Positions 9,015 to 17,284 are shown, numbered from the stretch's first letter. The stretch: DNA of 32,992 nt from Akkermansiaceae bacterium (GCA_021733795.1 JAIPKB010000039.1:1-32992); one strand, 5' to 3'. Notes: generated by a model not told the origin, from the letters alone. Numbers and translations: made by a program.

Positions 9015-10736
9015 ATGCCACCCTCCACCAGCGATCCGGAAAAGTATTCACTTGATGAAATGATGGAGCGCCTGAAGGGCAAAGCCTCCGAGGACCCGGC
9101 CAACGGCGAGCTGGTCACCCGTGGGGATGGATCCCAAGCCGTCCGGGTCCGCAAGCGCAAACGCCGGACCGATCAACCGAAACGCGAGGAGGCCAAGCGA
9201 CACCGCCGGATGCGCGCCGTTCAGGTCGGCACTTTGCTGGTCGGCCTGATTGTGCTCACCCTGGTCATCGGCGGACTCTTCCTCTACACCAATACCGCGC
9301 CCTTCCGCAAGGGACTCTCCGATGCCGTCTCCCAAACCCTCGGGGCCGACGTCGATTTCAAGATGTTCCGCGTCACGCCGGTGAGTGCCAACGCCGAATT
9401 GGTAAGCCTCACCTGGAAGGACGGAGGCTTCCTCAAGCAGGTCAAGCTCCGCCACCTGAGCGCGAAAATCTCGCCGCGCACGATCTTCGGGCAGTCGCTT
9501 ACCGGCGATGAAATCCTCGCCCGGGAAGGTGAGATCCTCCTCCAGCCGCCGGGGGCCGGGCGCCCCTCCTCCGCCACCGCCGGCATCCCCGTCAATTTCG
9601 GCCGGACCGCCGTTACCAAGCTGGATGTCGTCTTCGGCGAACCCACGGCCGCCGCCTTCAAGCTCACCGGCACCGAAGGTTCCTTGAACATCGTTCCAAA
9701 CAAATCGTGGCTGACCCTCAACCTCCACCGCGGCAGCCTCGCGATCTACGGCTGGCCCGCCCTGAAAGTCGACCGGGCACTCGTTGACATCCGCACCACC
9801 GAGGCGGAAGTCCTCACCCTCAGGATCACGGATTCGCTCGCCAACCAGGGGCAGATGCAGGTCTCCGGCACGATCAACACCCAGTCACCCGACGATCTCT
9901 CCACCCTCAACGTCAAGCTCACCACCTTCAACCTCGCCGACCTGCTCGGCCCGGAAATCGGCAAGCTCCTCAATCTCCGGCTCGATTCCCGCGAGGCGGC
10001 CAATTCCAACTACCTGGCCTTCACCTCCGGGGCCCCTGGCGACGCCGAACTGGTGGTCTCGTTCACCAACTCCCTCGCCGCCGAGAGCAGCCTCACCGGA
10101 CTGCATTTCCTCGCGTTTATCGCCCGCACCGTGGGCGACGACCCCTACTACGAAAAGCCCGAGTTTGACGATCTCACCGGCAACCTCCGCCGCAAGGGTG
10201 GGCGGATTGACCTTACGGACCTGCACCTCGAACGCAAATCCCAACTTTGTATCAAGGGCAACCTGAGTGTCGCCGCCGACAAGTCGCTCTCCGGCACCCT
10301 GCAGGTTGGCCTGCCGGCGTCGGTCATCAGCCTTGCCAGGGACACCAAGAACCCCGAGCTCGAATCCAAGCTCGAATCCATGTTCGGCTCCGTCAGCAAT
10401 GGCTTCCGCTGGGTAACCATCGAACTCGGCGGCTCGCTTGCCATCCCGACCGACGATTTTGCGAGAATCTACAATGCGACCACCGCTGCGCCCATTGCTC
10501 CCATCACTCAAAACGCCGATCCCGCCGCTGATCCCGCCGCCGATCCCGCCGCCGATCCCGCCGATCCCGCCGATCCCGCCGATCCCGCCGCCGATCCCGC
10601 CGATCCCGCCGATCCCGCCGATCCCGCCGATCCCGCCGATCCCGCCGATCCCGCCGCCCCCGCCGCCGATCCCGTAAACCCTGCGGATCCAGGAGCTGCG
10701 TTTGAGGATTTGACGTCCCCACCCGGGAATCGTTGA
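9015..10736 (+). CDS. Membrane-anchored AsmA-like protein with C-terminal Ala-Asp-Pro repeat
   Basis: The protein has about 573 residues from the ATG at 9015; an in-frame TTG at 8958 overlaps the secretin stop and is the alternative start. A very basic cytoplasmic segment (about 42-67, KRKRRTDQPKREEAKRHRR) precedes one membrane helix (about 69-92). The following domain has alternating short beta-strands with phrases typical of AsmA/DUF748-like proteins (FRKGLSDAVSQTLGADVDF, VKLRHLSAKISPRTIFG, LHLERKSQLCIKGNLSV). Such proteins lie in the periplasm and take part in outer-membrane assembly or lipid transport. The C-terminus is a low-complexity ADP/AADP repeat followed by about 20 unique residues. 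Position directly after the secretin suggests a joint envelope role; the precise function is unknown. Confidence 0.8.
   Translation: MPPSTSDPEKYSLDEMMERLKGKASEDPANGELVTRGDGSQAVRVRKRKRRTDQPKREEAKRHRRMRAVQVGTLLVGLIVLTLVIGGLFLYTNTAPFRKGLSDAVSQTLGADVDFKMFRVTPVSANAELVSLTWKDGGFLKQVKLRHLSAKISPRTIFGQSLTGDEILAREGEILLQPPGAGRPSSATAGIPVNFGRTAVTKLDVVFGEPTAAAFKLTGTEGSLNIVPNKSWLTLNLHRGSLAIYGWPALKVDRALVDIRTTEAEVLTLRITDSLANQGQMQVSGTINTQSPDDLSTLNVKLTTFNLADLLGPEIGKLLNLRLDSREAANSNYLAFTSGAPGDAELVVSFTNSLAAESSLTGLHFLAFIARTVGDDPYYEKPEFDDLTGNLRRKGGRIDLTDLHLERKSQLCIKGNLSVAADKSLSGTLQVGLPASVISLARDTKNPELESKLESMFGSVSNGFRWVTIELGGSLAIPTDDFARIYNATTAAPIAPITQNADPAADPAADPAADPADPADPADPAADPADPADPADPADPADPADPAAPAADPVNPADPGAAFEDLTSPPGNR
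10518..10674 (+). repeat. GC-rich 9/12-bp tandem repeat in the AsmA-like gene
   Basis: The unit GATCCCGCC (9 bp) alternates with a 12-bp form that has an extra GCC or GCT. It fills about 155 bases and encodes (Ala)-Ala-Asp-Pro repeats. The unit length is a multiple of three, so copy-number change keeps the frame. All units are nearly identical at the nucleotide level, which points to recent expansion or homogenisation. The other frames and the opposite strand are also open through the repeat, which produces misleading shadow ORFs. Confidence 0.92.
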
Positions 10737-10846
10737 ATTTCTGCCGATCCGTCATTTTTGAGTGGCGGCGGACGGTTTCCCGTCCTAAATTGGTTTGCCG
10801 CAGCACGGGCTGTGAGCAGGCTTTCATCCAACAACCAACTAACACC

Positions 10847-11434
10847 ATGCAAACTGCAAACGTCAACCTGCCGATCACCATCACCGTTCGCCATGAACAA
10901 GTGACGGACTCCCTGCGCGACTACGCAACCAAGAAAATCGAAGGGCTTCATCTCGATTACCCGCGAATCATTGAAGCCAAGGCGATCCTCGACGTTCAGA
11001 AGAACCGCCACATTGCCGAAATCATTCTCTTTTGTGCCAATCACATCACCATCGAAGCCCACACCGAAGGCGGGGACATGTATGCCTCCATTGATGAGAC
11101 GATCGACAAGATCGCGCGGCGCATGCGCAAGCACAAGACGCGGTTGATGAAAAAGAACCGGCCCCACCGCAACGAGTCGATCCGCCACGTTGAGGAACGC
11201 TATTTCAACGAATCCGTGCTCGATCACCCGGCGGATTCCGACACCGATCCGGAGCCCTACGTCATTCACCCGGAAAACATCAGCATCCGCACCATGTTCA
11301 AGGAGGATGCCATCATGCAACTCGAGCTTTCCGATCGTCCGTTCGTGATTTACCGCAGCGCCCGCCGCGGTACCCTAACCATCGTTTACCACCGCAAGGA
11401 CGGCGAATACGCCGCATTCGACATCGCGGATTAG
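10847..11434 (+). CDS. hpf: Ribosome hibernation-promoting factor, long form (HPF/RaiA family)
   Basis: Long HPF binds the 30S decoding centre and dimerises 70S ribosomes into inactive 100S particles during starvation. The 195-residue length fits the long form. The N-terminal S30AE domain (about residues 6-105) shows ITVRHEQVTDSLRDYATKKIEGL, EAKAILDVQKNRHIAEIILF and MYASIDETIDKIARRMRKHKTRL. After a variable linker, the C-terminal dimerisation domain (about 135-195) shows VIHPENISIRTMFKEDAIMQLELSDRPFVIYRSARRGTLTIVYHRKDGEYAAFDI. The start is the ATG at 10847. It has no Shine-Dalgarno sequence but follows an unstructured A/C-rich leader. The stop (11432-11434) overlaps that of the convergent apbE by three bases. 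It is separated from the AsmA-like gene by 110 bases and is probably expressed on its own. Confidence 0.96.
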   Translation: MQTANVNLPITITVRHEQVTDSLRDYATKKIEGLHLDYPRIIEAKAILDVQKNRHIAEIILFCANHITIEAHTEGGDMYASIDETIDKIARRMRKHKTRLMKKNRPHRNESIRHVEERYFNESVLDHPADSDTDPEPYVIHPENISIRTMFKEDAIMQLELSDRPFVIYRSARRGTLTIVYHRKDGEYAAFDIAD

Positions 11435-12282
11435 GGGAGCCGCACCACCCGGCCGGCCAGTTCGGCGTAGGCGGCGTGCATCGGCGTGGGGTCCGCCAGG
11501 CACAATTCCACCTGCTCCCGGGTCATCAGCATCAACGCGGTGGACCAAACGTCGGCCATGACCGCCGAGGCGGCGGTCACCCAGACCCGGTCGCTCAGAT
11601 AGCGGGTGGTACCATCGTCGTCGCCCGGGTGAACGACGTGCCGCCCCTGGAGTTCGGTACCGGACGCGCTGAGCGCTTGATTTTGCAAATGGAGGATCAC
11701 CGGTTCGCCCTCGGCGGCGGCCAGCCTAACCGGCCAGGCATCGGAGCCGTAGGCCAGCAGCGTGCTATCACCCGCGCCCAACAAGGCACCCGGCACCTCC
11801 CATTCCGTGAGCAGTTCCAAGATCCGGTCGAGTGCGTAGCCTTTGCCGACCCCCCCCAGATCGAGTTCGCGGCCCGGGGTTTCACAAGTGATGGCGGGGC
11901 GGTCTGGATGAAGGATCAACCGGCCCTCCTCAGTCCCCGGGGAGCAGGTTCCGCCACCCTTGAGCCGGGCGATGCTGCGCCCCAGCGTCACGTCGAACAG
12001 CCCGCCGGTTTCCGCGCGCGCGCGCATCGCGAGCAGCAGGCAGCGGTGGGTATCCTCCCCGAGGTAGAGGGTTTCCCCGGCCCGCAGGTGGTTGATGCGG
12101 GAAATTTCGCTGGATTCGATGAACCGGCTGAAGCGTCCCTCCAGCTCGTCCAACAGGCAGCAGCACGCGCGGAGGATGCCATCGTATTGCGGCGGCTCAT
12201 CCGTCACCCGGAAGGTGAAGGTGGTGTTCATCGCGTCGTGGGAGAAACAACGGGAGACCGGCAACTGGAGCGGTGGATTCAT
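11431..12282 (-). CDS. apbE: FAD:protein FMN transferase (ApbE family)
   Basis: ApbE moves FMN from FAD onto a Thr or Ser of target flavoproteins such as Rnf/Nqr subunits. The 283-residue product has the family landmarks in order: HDAMNTTFTFRV (residues 15-26, equivalent to the usual MGT motif), FSRFIESSEISRINH, GGLFDVTLG, the FAD-binding ELDLGGVGKGYALD (139-152), GALLGAGDST (165-174, where most relatives have a GG-D), and the metal-binding ASAVMADVWSTAL (238-250). No signal peptide is visible, so it probably acts in the cytoplasm or lacks the usual lipoprotein export. The start codon overlaps the stop of the upstream membrane glycosyltransferase as ATGA (12279-12282), which indicates translational coupling. 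No obvious flavoprotein target is encoded in the window. A run of eight G lies in the DLGGVG region of the coding strand. Confidence 0.94.
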   Translation of the reverse strand: MNPPLQLPVSRCFSHDAMNTTFTFRVTDEPPQYDGILRACCCLLDELEGRFSRFIESSEISRINHLRAGETLYLGEDTHRCLLLAMRARAETGGLFDVTLGRSIARLKGGGTCSPGTEEGRLILHPDRPAITCETPGRELDLGGVGKGYALDRILELLTEWEVPGALLGAGDSTLLAYGSDAWPVRLAAAEGEPVILHLQNQALSASGTELQGRHVVHPGDDDGTTRYLSDRVWVTAASAVMADVWSTALMLMTREQVELCLADPTPMHAAYAELAGRVVRLP

Positions 12283-13808
12283 CGGGGGCGGTCGGTGTTT
12301 TGCCAGGCTTCCCAGAGGTCGTTGCGGAGGTAGAGGGTCACGGACACGTTGGCGCGCAGGCCGCGGGGCAGCGGGGTGTGGGTGGCGCTCAGCTCGGCGG
12401 TGACCGCCGCCGCGACGTCGGGCACCGCGAACACCACCGGCATTTTTGCCAAATCGGGCGGCGGCTGCGGCCAGTAGCCGATGGTTTTGAACGACCGCAG
12501 ATACCATGGCAGCGGCCAATAACCGGTCCCGATCACCGCGATCGGCTCGACGCGGCCCCCCGGCGCGACCGCCGCCACCTGATGCAACCAATCTTCGACC
12601 GATTCGATGTTGCGGCGGGTAGGCACGTAGGCAAAGGGATTGCGTTCGTCCGAGGCCAGCCGGCCGATGGCAAACCGGGTCTGCCGGGTCTGGGAAAACA
12701 AGGTGAATGTCACCACCAGCACTGCCAATCCCACCACCGGCCCACGCCTGCCGAGCGCGCCCGGATTGACCACGCTGAAACCCGCCAACAGGCAGACGTG
12801 CACCCACGGCAGCACCATCAGCCACGGGGTTTTGTAGGCGATCAGGCTATAGCCGACGAAGTGTGCCGCCGCGCCCAGCGTGATGAACTGCACCGTGAGT
12901 TGTTGGGGCCGGGTCAACTGGCCCGGCAGCAGGCTCCGGACCACGGCTACCACCGCCAGCACCGCCACCGGCGTGCCATACCACCAGAGCCCGGCCGCCT
13001 TGTGGGGTACCAACAGCAGCGCCAGGTAGTGGTAAAACGGTTGGTCGTGACCCTCCCCGGTTTTGTAGATGAAAAACGTCTTCACCGCGTCCACCAACCC
13101 CAGCGGATGGCGGAACCCGTCGCCGTAGCACCAGCCGGCGGTCAGCAGCAGGGCCAGCCCGGAATAGAGCGCCGGCAACCGGTAACGTCGCCAGCCGTCC
13201 ATCCAGTCGGCGCGGTTCAACGAACGATGGTGCCACGCCGCCAGCGCCACCCCCGCACAACCCCAGGCGATGAGCGAAATCACGAAACTCTCCTTGGCCG
13301 CGAACATCAGGCCGATGAACAGCCCCGGCAACCCGTAGCGCGGCCGGCTCAGCAACGCCATCAGCGCCAGCAACCCGCAACACCCTAACAATGTTTCATG
13401 GATGAACATCCGGCTGTAATAGGCCAACAGCGGCGAGGTGGCCAGCAGGGCGGCGGCCAGCAGCATCGGCGCGTCCCCCCAGCGGCGGCGCCAGCACAAC
13501 GGCAGCATCACGGTTAGAATCCCTGCCAGCGCGGCGGGCAGCCGCAGCGTGCCCATGCTCAGTTCCGGCCAGGTGGTCTGCCCGCGCCACCGGCACAACG
13601 GTTCCGTCAGCGCGCTTTGCAGCGGCCCGTGGAAATGGGTGGGATCAAACTGGCTGGCCCCGGTCTCCATCCGTTTCGCCAGCAGGCGCGCCCCGGTTGC
13701 CTCGTCGCAATGAACCGGCCGCGACCCCAGATCATTGAGGCGCAGGAAGGCCGCCACGGCGAACACGCCGAGCCAGGCCGCAACGATCATGATGGTTCGC
13801 ACTCCCAT
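12279..13808 (-). CDS. Polytopic GT-C-type membrane protein, Agl23-like
   Basis: This protein of about 509 residues has many hydrophobic helices. The first begins at the N-terminus (MIVAAWLGVFAVAAFL). It is followed by an outward loop with RPVHCDEATGARL (Asp35-Glu36) and FDPTHFHGP. An acidic motif in the first loop followed by HGP is the pattern of the flippase-associated Agl23 family (TIGR03663) and of lipid-phosphate-dependent GT-C enzymes (PMT/ArnT-like). These use polyprenyl-phosphate sugars at the outer face of the membrane. The C-terminal 130 residues form a soluble domain. The ATG at 13808 precedes the first helix; an upstream in-frame ATG at 13880 would overlap the divergent GT2 gene and is less likely. 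A GT2 that could make the polyprenyl-phosphate sugar starts 56 bases away, divergently. Confidence 0.85.
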   Translation of the reverse strand: MGVRTIMIVAAWLGVFAVAAFLRLNDLGSRPVHCDEATGARLLAKRMETGASQFDPTHFHGPLQSALTEPLCRWRGQTTWPELSMGTLRLPAALAGILTVMLPLCWRRRWGDAPMLLAAALLATSPLLAYYSRMFIHETLLGCCGLLALMALLSRPRYGLPGLFIGLMFAAKESFVISLIAWGCAGVALAAWHHRSLNRADWMDGWRRYRLPALYSGLALLLTAGWCYGDGFRHPLGLVDAVKTFFIYKTGEGHDQPFYHYLALLLVPHKAAGLWWYGTPVAVLAVVAVVRSLLPGQLTRPQQLTVQFITLGAAAHFVGYSLIAYKTPWLMVLPWVHVCLLAGFSVVNPGALGRRGPVVGLAVLVVTFTLFSQTRQTRFAIGRLASDERNPFAYVPTRRNIESVEDWLHQVAAVAPGGRVEPIAVIGTGYWPLPWYLRSFKTIGYWPQPPPDLAKMPVVFAVPDVAAAVTAELSATHTPLPRGLRANVSVTLYLRNDLWEAWQNTDRPR

Positions 13809-13864
13809 GTGGCGGATGGATACGCTGAAAGAACCGGGTTTCTGACAAGGTTTAAGAGAGAGTT

Positions 13865-14650
13865 TTGCAAACCAAACCATCGTCCGCCCGCCACTCCATC
13901 CTGTTAGTCGTTCCCGTCTGGAATGATGCCGCCCGGCTGGCTGGCTACGGCCCGCAGCTCGCGGAGGAACTCGCCGCCAGCGCCCTGCCGGTCCGCTGGA
14001 TCATCGCCGATGACGGCTCGGGTGCCGACGAACGGGCTCGGCTGACCTCACTGAGGGAGACTCTCGCCGCGATCTATCCGGCAGTGGAAGTCCACTTCGC
14101 CGCGAGCCATCGCGGCAAGGGGGCGGTCGTCCGCGAGGCTTGGGCGCTCGATCCGGAGGCCGCCTGGCTGGCCTTTGCCGATGCCGACGGCAGCGTCAAT
14201 GCGGCGGACATGTTGGCCCTGATCGAGCAGGCGATAGCTGCCGATCTGAACACCCTGGCGGTGCGGGTCAACACCGCCACCACCCGGGTGGAGTCCAGTT
14301 TCCGCCGCGAGCTGCTGCACCACGCCTATCTCTGGTTGGCCCGCCGGGTGCTCGGCCTGCACAGTGCGGATCTGCAATGCGGTGCCAAGGTGTTGAAGGG
14401 CCCGGATTACCGGCGGGTGGAGCCGTTTCTTCAGGAGGAGGGGTTTGCGTTTGATTCCGAAATGCTGCTGGCCATGCACCATCTGGGCCTGACCTGGCAG
14501 GAGCGGCCGGTCAATTGGCGGGGCCAGCCGGGCGGCAAGGTCCATCCGCTGCGCGATGGCATCCGCATGCTTGGCGCGCTGCGCCGGATCCGCCTCAGGC
14601 AGACGGCGAGAGATCAGGCAGGCAGCGAGGGACAAGCGGAATCCGGCTAA
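13865..14650 (+). CDS. Family 2 glycosyltransferase, dolichyl/polyprenyl-phosphate sugar synthase-like
   Basis: This GT-A fold enzyme of 261 residues probably transfers a sugar from a nucleotide donor to polyprenyl phosphate on the cytoplasmic side. Motifs are VPVWNDAARL (16-25), ADDGS (48-52), RGKGAVVREAW, the metal-binding DADGS (106-110), LHSADLQCGAKVLKG (165-179), FAFDSEMLLA (194-203) and ERPVNW. The last three resemble ALG5/dolichyl-phosphate glucosyltransferase-type enzymes. It lacks C-terminal membrane helices. No ATG is available near the conserved start; TTG at 13865 is preceded by an AAGAGAGAG purine stretch that can serve as a ribosome-binding site. The gene is divergent from the Agl23-like gene; together they would form a two-step glycosylation route (inference). 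Its stop overlaps that of the following convergent lipoprotein gene. Confidence 0.92.
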   Translation: MQTKPSSARHSILLVVPVWNDAARLAGYGPQLAEELAASALPVRWIIADDGSGADERARLTSLRETLAAIYPAVEVHFAASHRGKGAVVREAWALDPEAAWLAFADADGSVNAADMLALIEQAIAADLNTLAVRVNTATTRVESSFRRELLHHAYLWLARRVLGLHSADLQCGAKVLKGPDYRRVEPFLQEEGFAFDSEMLLAMHHLGLTWQERPVNWRGQPGGKVHPLRDGIRMLGALRRIRLRQTARDQAGSEGQAESG

Positions 14651-15027
14651 AGCGGCGGCAGTTCCTCGGGCAACGGCGGCAGGGCATCGATCGGTCCGGC
14701 GGCCGGTAGATCCGGAGCTGGCAACGGCACCCCGGGTCCGGGGGGGGCTCCCGGCAGGGTGTCCGCAGCTTGGTCGTCGCCCGAGGTCCGTGGATCCGGC
14801 TCGGCGGGATTGGGTTGGTCTTGCTGGGTCGTGTTTTTCTCCGGAGTCTTGGTCTTAGGATCTCTTTTCGTCGCCTCGGCGGTCTTGCCCACCAGCTTCT
14901 TTCCAGCACGGTAGCCACTATCCACCACCGCGCCCGCTATCCGGAATGGCGCACGGATCAAGCCGCAGGACGGCAACACCCAGCAGAGCGCCACCAGCAG
15001 GAACCATGCAATGAACCGCCGCCACAT
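14647..15027 (-). CDS. Small Pro-rich lipoprotein of unknown function
   Basis: The predicted lipoprotein has 126 residues. MWRRFIAWFLLVALCWVLPSCGL is a signal peptide with lipobox LPSC, and the modified Cys is residue 21. The mature part begins with a short amphipathic stretch (RAPFRIAGAVVDSGYRAGKKLVGKTAEATKR) and continues as a disordered Pro/Asp-rich tail ending PPLPEELPPL. No family is recognised. The ATG at 15027 is chosen because it immediately precedes the signal peptide. A C8 run on the coding strand (bases 14740-14747) lies in the tail. The stop overlaps that of the convergent GT2 gene. Confidence 0.7.
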   Translation of the reverse strand: MWRRFIAWFLLVALCWVLPSCGLIRAPFRIAGAVVDSGYRAGKKLVGKTAEATKRDPKTKTPEKNTTQQDQPNPAEPDPRTSGDDQAADTLPGAPPGPGVPLPAPDLPAAGPIDALPPLPEELPPL

Positions 15028-15104
15028 GATCGGAGGATAGGCCGGTGGCCCCCGGCAGGCAAGTGGATTTCGCAGCAATAATCATCGGCGGCTTTCCTTG
15101 CGCA

Positions 15105-15132
15105 CGACGACAATAAGGTCGTCGCTCCTTAC
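15105..15132 (-). repeat. REP-like hairpin element, copy 1
   Basis: On the plus strand, a perfect 7-bp stem (CGACGAC/GTCGTCG) closes the six-base loop AATAAG and is followed by CTCCTTA. Read on the minus strand, this is a TAAGGAG head directly next to a hairpin, which is the general form of REP elements (GGAG or GTAG head plus palindrome). The same arrangement with a compensated stem occurs at 17285-17311. The loop and the head are complementary (TAAGG/CCTTA), so a pseudoknot or alternative pairing is possible. Confidence 0.6.
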
Positions 15133-15246
15133 CCCCGCGCGGGATTGCGCGAAAAGGGATTTTGAGCCGGATTGACGGCCGGTTCGTCCACTTTGCATTT
15201 CCCGGCTTCCCCTTTGCGGTTTGCCGTAGTAGTCTGCGCGCCTGCC

Positions 15247-17202
15247 ATGACCCTCAACGAAGCACGCCAGATCCTCGGATTGGGCCCGGATGAAGATCCG
15301 CGCCCCCATCTGCGGGAATTCAGAATCGTGCGCGAGCGGTTGGCGGAGATGGTACGCACGGCACCCACCGAGGTTTTGGCGGAGCGCTATCAGCAGGGAT
15401 TATTGGATATCGACCGTGCGCTCGCAGCCGTCCGGGAATATCTGGAGGAACTGGGATTGGAGATGCCCGGGCCGCAAGCTCCTCCAGTGGCGGTGATCGA
15501 GGAGGAACCCGAGCCGGCACGGCGGCGTGGCCGGCTCAGTGTGGCGCTGGCGGTGTGGGTCGTGCTGTTGCTGACCCTGGGTGCGAGTGGTTGGTTCTAT
15601 CTGAGATGGCAGGAGGAGCTCCGCTTGACGCAGATGGTCACCATCGCCCGCTTGGAGCGGGAGGGAGCCGGCCACATCGAGCAACGGCGCTGGCCGGAGG
15701 CCGGGGCGGCATTTGCCGAGATCGAACGCCTCGACCCGGCGTCGGCCATCATTGCGCGTGGCCGCCGCAGCATTGAGGCGGGGATGGCCGAGGAACAATT
15801 GCAGTTTGGCGGCTATTGGACCGGACAGTCCCGCGCCGCTCTGGAGGCGGGCCGCTGGGACGAGGCCGAGGCCGCCGCACGGGAGGTTTTGAACTGGTTT
15901 CCCAAGGACCAGGATTGTGCCACCCTGCTCACCGAGATCGCCGCCGCCCGGGCGACGGCCGCCCGCCGGGCGGCCATCGACCATGCCAGGGATCTGCTCG
16001 GCAGGCGGCAGTGGGACGCAGCGATGGCCGCCGCCCGGGAAGTTCTGGCCGCCCAGTCCGACGATCCGGATGCCCGCTCGCTGATCGAGGAGGCCACCGC
16101 CGCCAAGCAGACCGCCGCCGTCGAACGGGCCAGAGCCCGCACCCTCTATCAACAGGCGCTGGCCCGCGATCAGGGCCAGTTCGACCAACAGGCGCTCGAC
16201 TGGCTGCGCGAAGCGGTGCTGCTGTCCCCCGAGGACAGTGAAATTGCCGGGCTGTATGAAAGAATGGCATCCTACACCCGGACCCTGCGGGTGCCCCGCG
16301 ACTTCCCCACTCCGGCCGAAGCCCTGGCCCACGCCAGGGACCGGGATCGCGTCATTCTCAACGAAGGCAGCTGGAAGGGGCCGTTGGTCGTCGCCGCCGC
16401 CGTCGAAATCCAGGGTGCCGGCCCCGACAAAACCATCATCGAGTGTACCGCGCAGGACGGCTGCGTCATCACACTCGGGCCCGCCGCCACCGGCAGCCGC
16501 TTGACCGGCCTCACCTTCCGCCACCAGTCCCAAACCGGTGAGGCCGAACGTTATTCTTCCGCACTGGTCCGGGGCGCTTCGGTTGATATCCAGGATTGTG
16601 GTTTCATCGACGCCTGCGGGCACGGCCTGATGGTGATCGAAGGCGGCACGGCGCGGGCCTTCCGCTGCCGGTTCACCGACAACGGCTGGAATGGGGCGGC
16701 CGCGATGGGCGCGGGCGCGGCAATCGAAATCCGGGATTCCAAAGCCATCGGCAATTTTGAGAATGGCATCGAGGCCTGGAATGGGGCGGAGCTCACCGCG
16801 ATCAACAACCGCTGCGAAAAAAACAGCCGCAACGGCATCCATGCCGATACCGGCGAGGCGGCGGCAGCGGTCGAGGGCAACCAGTTGCAGGCCAACCGCG
16901 AATTCGGCCTGGTGCTCAGTGCCGCCGCCACCGGCCAGATCCGCGACAACACCGCCTCGGGCAATCTGCTTGGCGGGATGGTCATCCGCAGTGCCTCGCG
17001 GATTCCAGTGACCGACAACCAACTCACCCGCAACCAAGGACCCGGACTCACCCTCGAACAGGGGCTGGACCCCGCCGCCTACACCGGCAACACCTTGTCC
17101 GGAAACTCCGGCAAGCAGGTTCTCACCGGTTTTAAATATGAAGTCGTGGCCGCCGGGGCCAAGAGTCCGGTCGCCAAAGACAGCGGAGCGCCGCTGCGCT
17201 GA
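15247..17202 (+). CDS. Membrane-anchored TPR and right-handed parallel beta-helix protein
   Basis: The 651-residue protein has four parts. Residues 1-70 (MTLNEARQILGLGPDEDP...FRIVRERLAEMV...LLDIDRALAAVREYLEEL) form a helical cytoplasmic domain that resembles a degenerate J-domain without the HPD motif. Residues 97-119 form one membrane helix. Residues about 125-355 are Ala/Glu-rich helical repeats of TPR type (EAGRWDEAEAAAREVLNWFPKDQD; LGRRQWDAAMAAAREVLAAQSDDPDA). Residues about 365-640 form a right-handed parallel beta-helix with many Asn-Gly turns (DNGWNGAAAMG, GNFENGIEAWNGAELTAINNRCEKNSRNGIHAD, DNTASGNLLGGMVI), a fold used for carbohydrate or surface binding. The ATG at 15247 is the first consistent start. 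Catalytic residues cannot be assigned. The gene stands alone and is flanked by REP-like hairpins on both sides. Confidence 0.85.
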   Translation: MTLNEARQILGLGPDEDPRPHLREFRIVRERLAEMVRTAPTEVLAERYQQGLLDIDRALAAVREYLEELGLEMPGPQAPPVAVIEEEPEPARRRGRLSVALAVWVVLLLTLGASGWFYLRWQEELRLTQMVTIARLEREGAGHIEQRRWPEAGAAFAEIERLDPASAIIARGRRSIEAGMAEEQLQFGGYWTGQSRAALEAGRWDEAEAAAREVLNWFPKDQDCATLLTEIAAARATAARRAAIDHARDLLGRRQWDAAMAAAREVLAAQSDDPDARSLIEEATAAKQTAAVERARARTLYQQALARDQGQFDQQALDWLREAVLLSPEDSEIAGLYERMASYTRTLRVPRDFPTPAEALAHARDRDRVILNEGSWKGPLVVAAAVEIQGAGPDKTIIECTAQDGCVITLGPAATGSRLTGLTFRHQSQTGEAERYSSALVRGASVDIQDCGFIDACGHGLMVIEGGTARAFRCRFTDNGWNGAAAMGAGAAIEIRDSKAIGNFENGIEAWNGAELTAINNRCEKNSRNGIHADTGEAAAAVEGNQLQANREFGLVLSAAATGQIRDNTASGNLLGGMVIRSASRIPVTDNQLTRNQGPGLTLEQGLDPAAYTGNTLSGNSGKQVLTGFKYEVVAAGAKSPVAKDSGAPLR

Positions 17203-17284
17203 GATGGGTGCCTGGATCTGGGCCTGCGGTTGGGTGGAGGTGCCATCGTGTCCAAAAGTTGCTGCGGGTTGCCACCCATTGGCA

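Noticed and set aside
10518..10674. CRISPR array
   Set aside because: The units are directly adjacent 9 and 12 base repeats in frame within a coding sequence, without spacers.
10508..11320. Minus-strand ORF with collagen-like Ser-Ala-Gly repeat
   Set aside because: The repeat is the reverse reading of the GATCCCGCC tract, and the rest lies opposite hpf. No signal peptide or start context supports it.
12283..12825. N-terminal extension of the apbE frame by 181 codons
   Set aside because: The extension lies in another frame of the Agl23-like gene and is Arg/Gly-rich nonsense. The ApbE family begins close to MNPPLQLP...HDAMNTTF.
15400..17037. Minus-strand ORF (545 codons) opposite the beta-helix gene
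   Set aside because: It lacks recognisable motifs and is fully covered by a plus-strand gene with clear membrane, TPR and beta-helix sequence.
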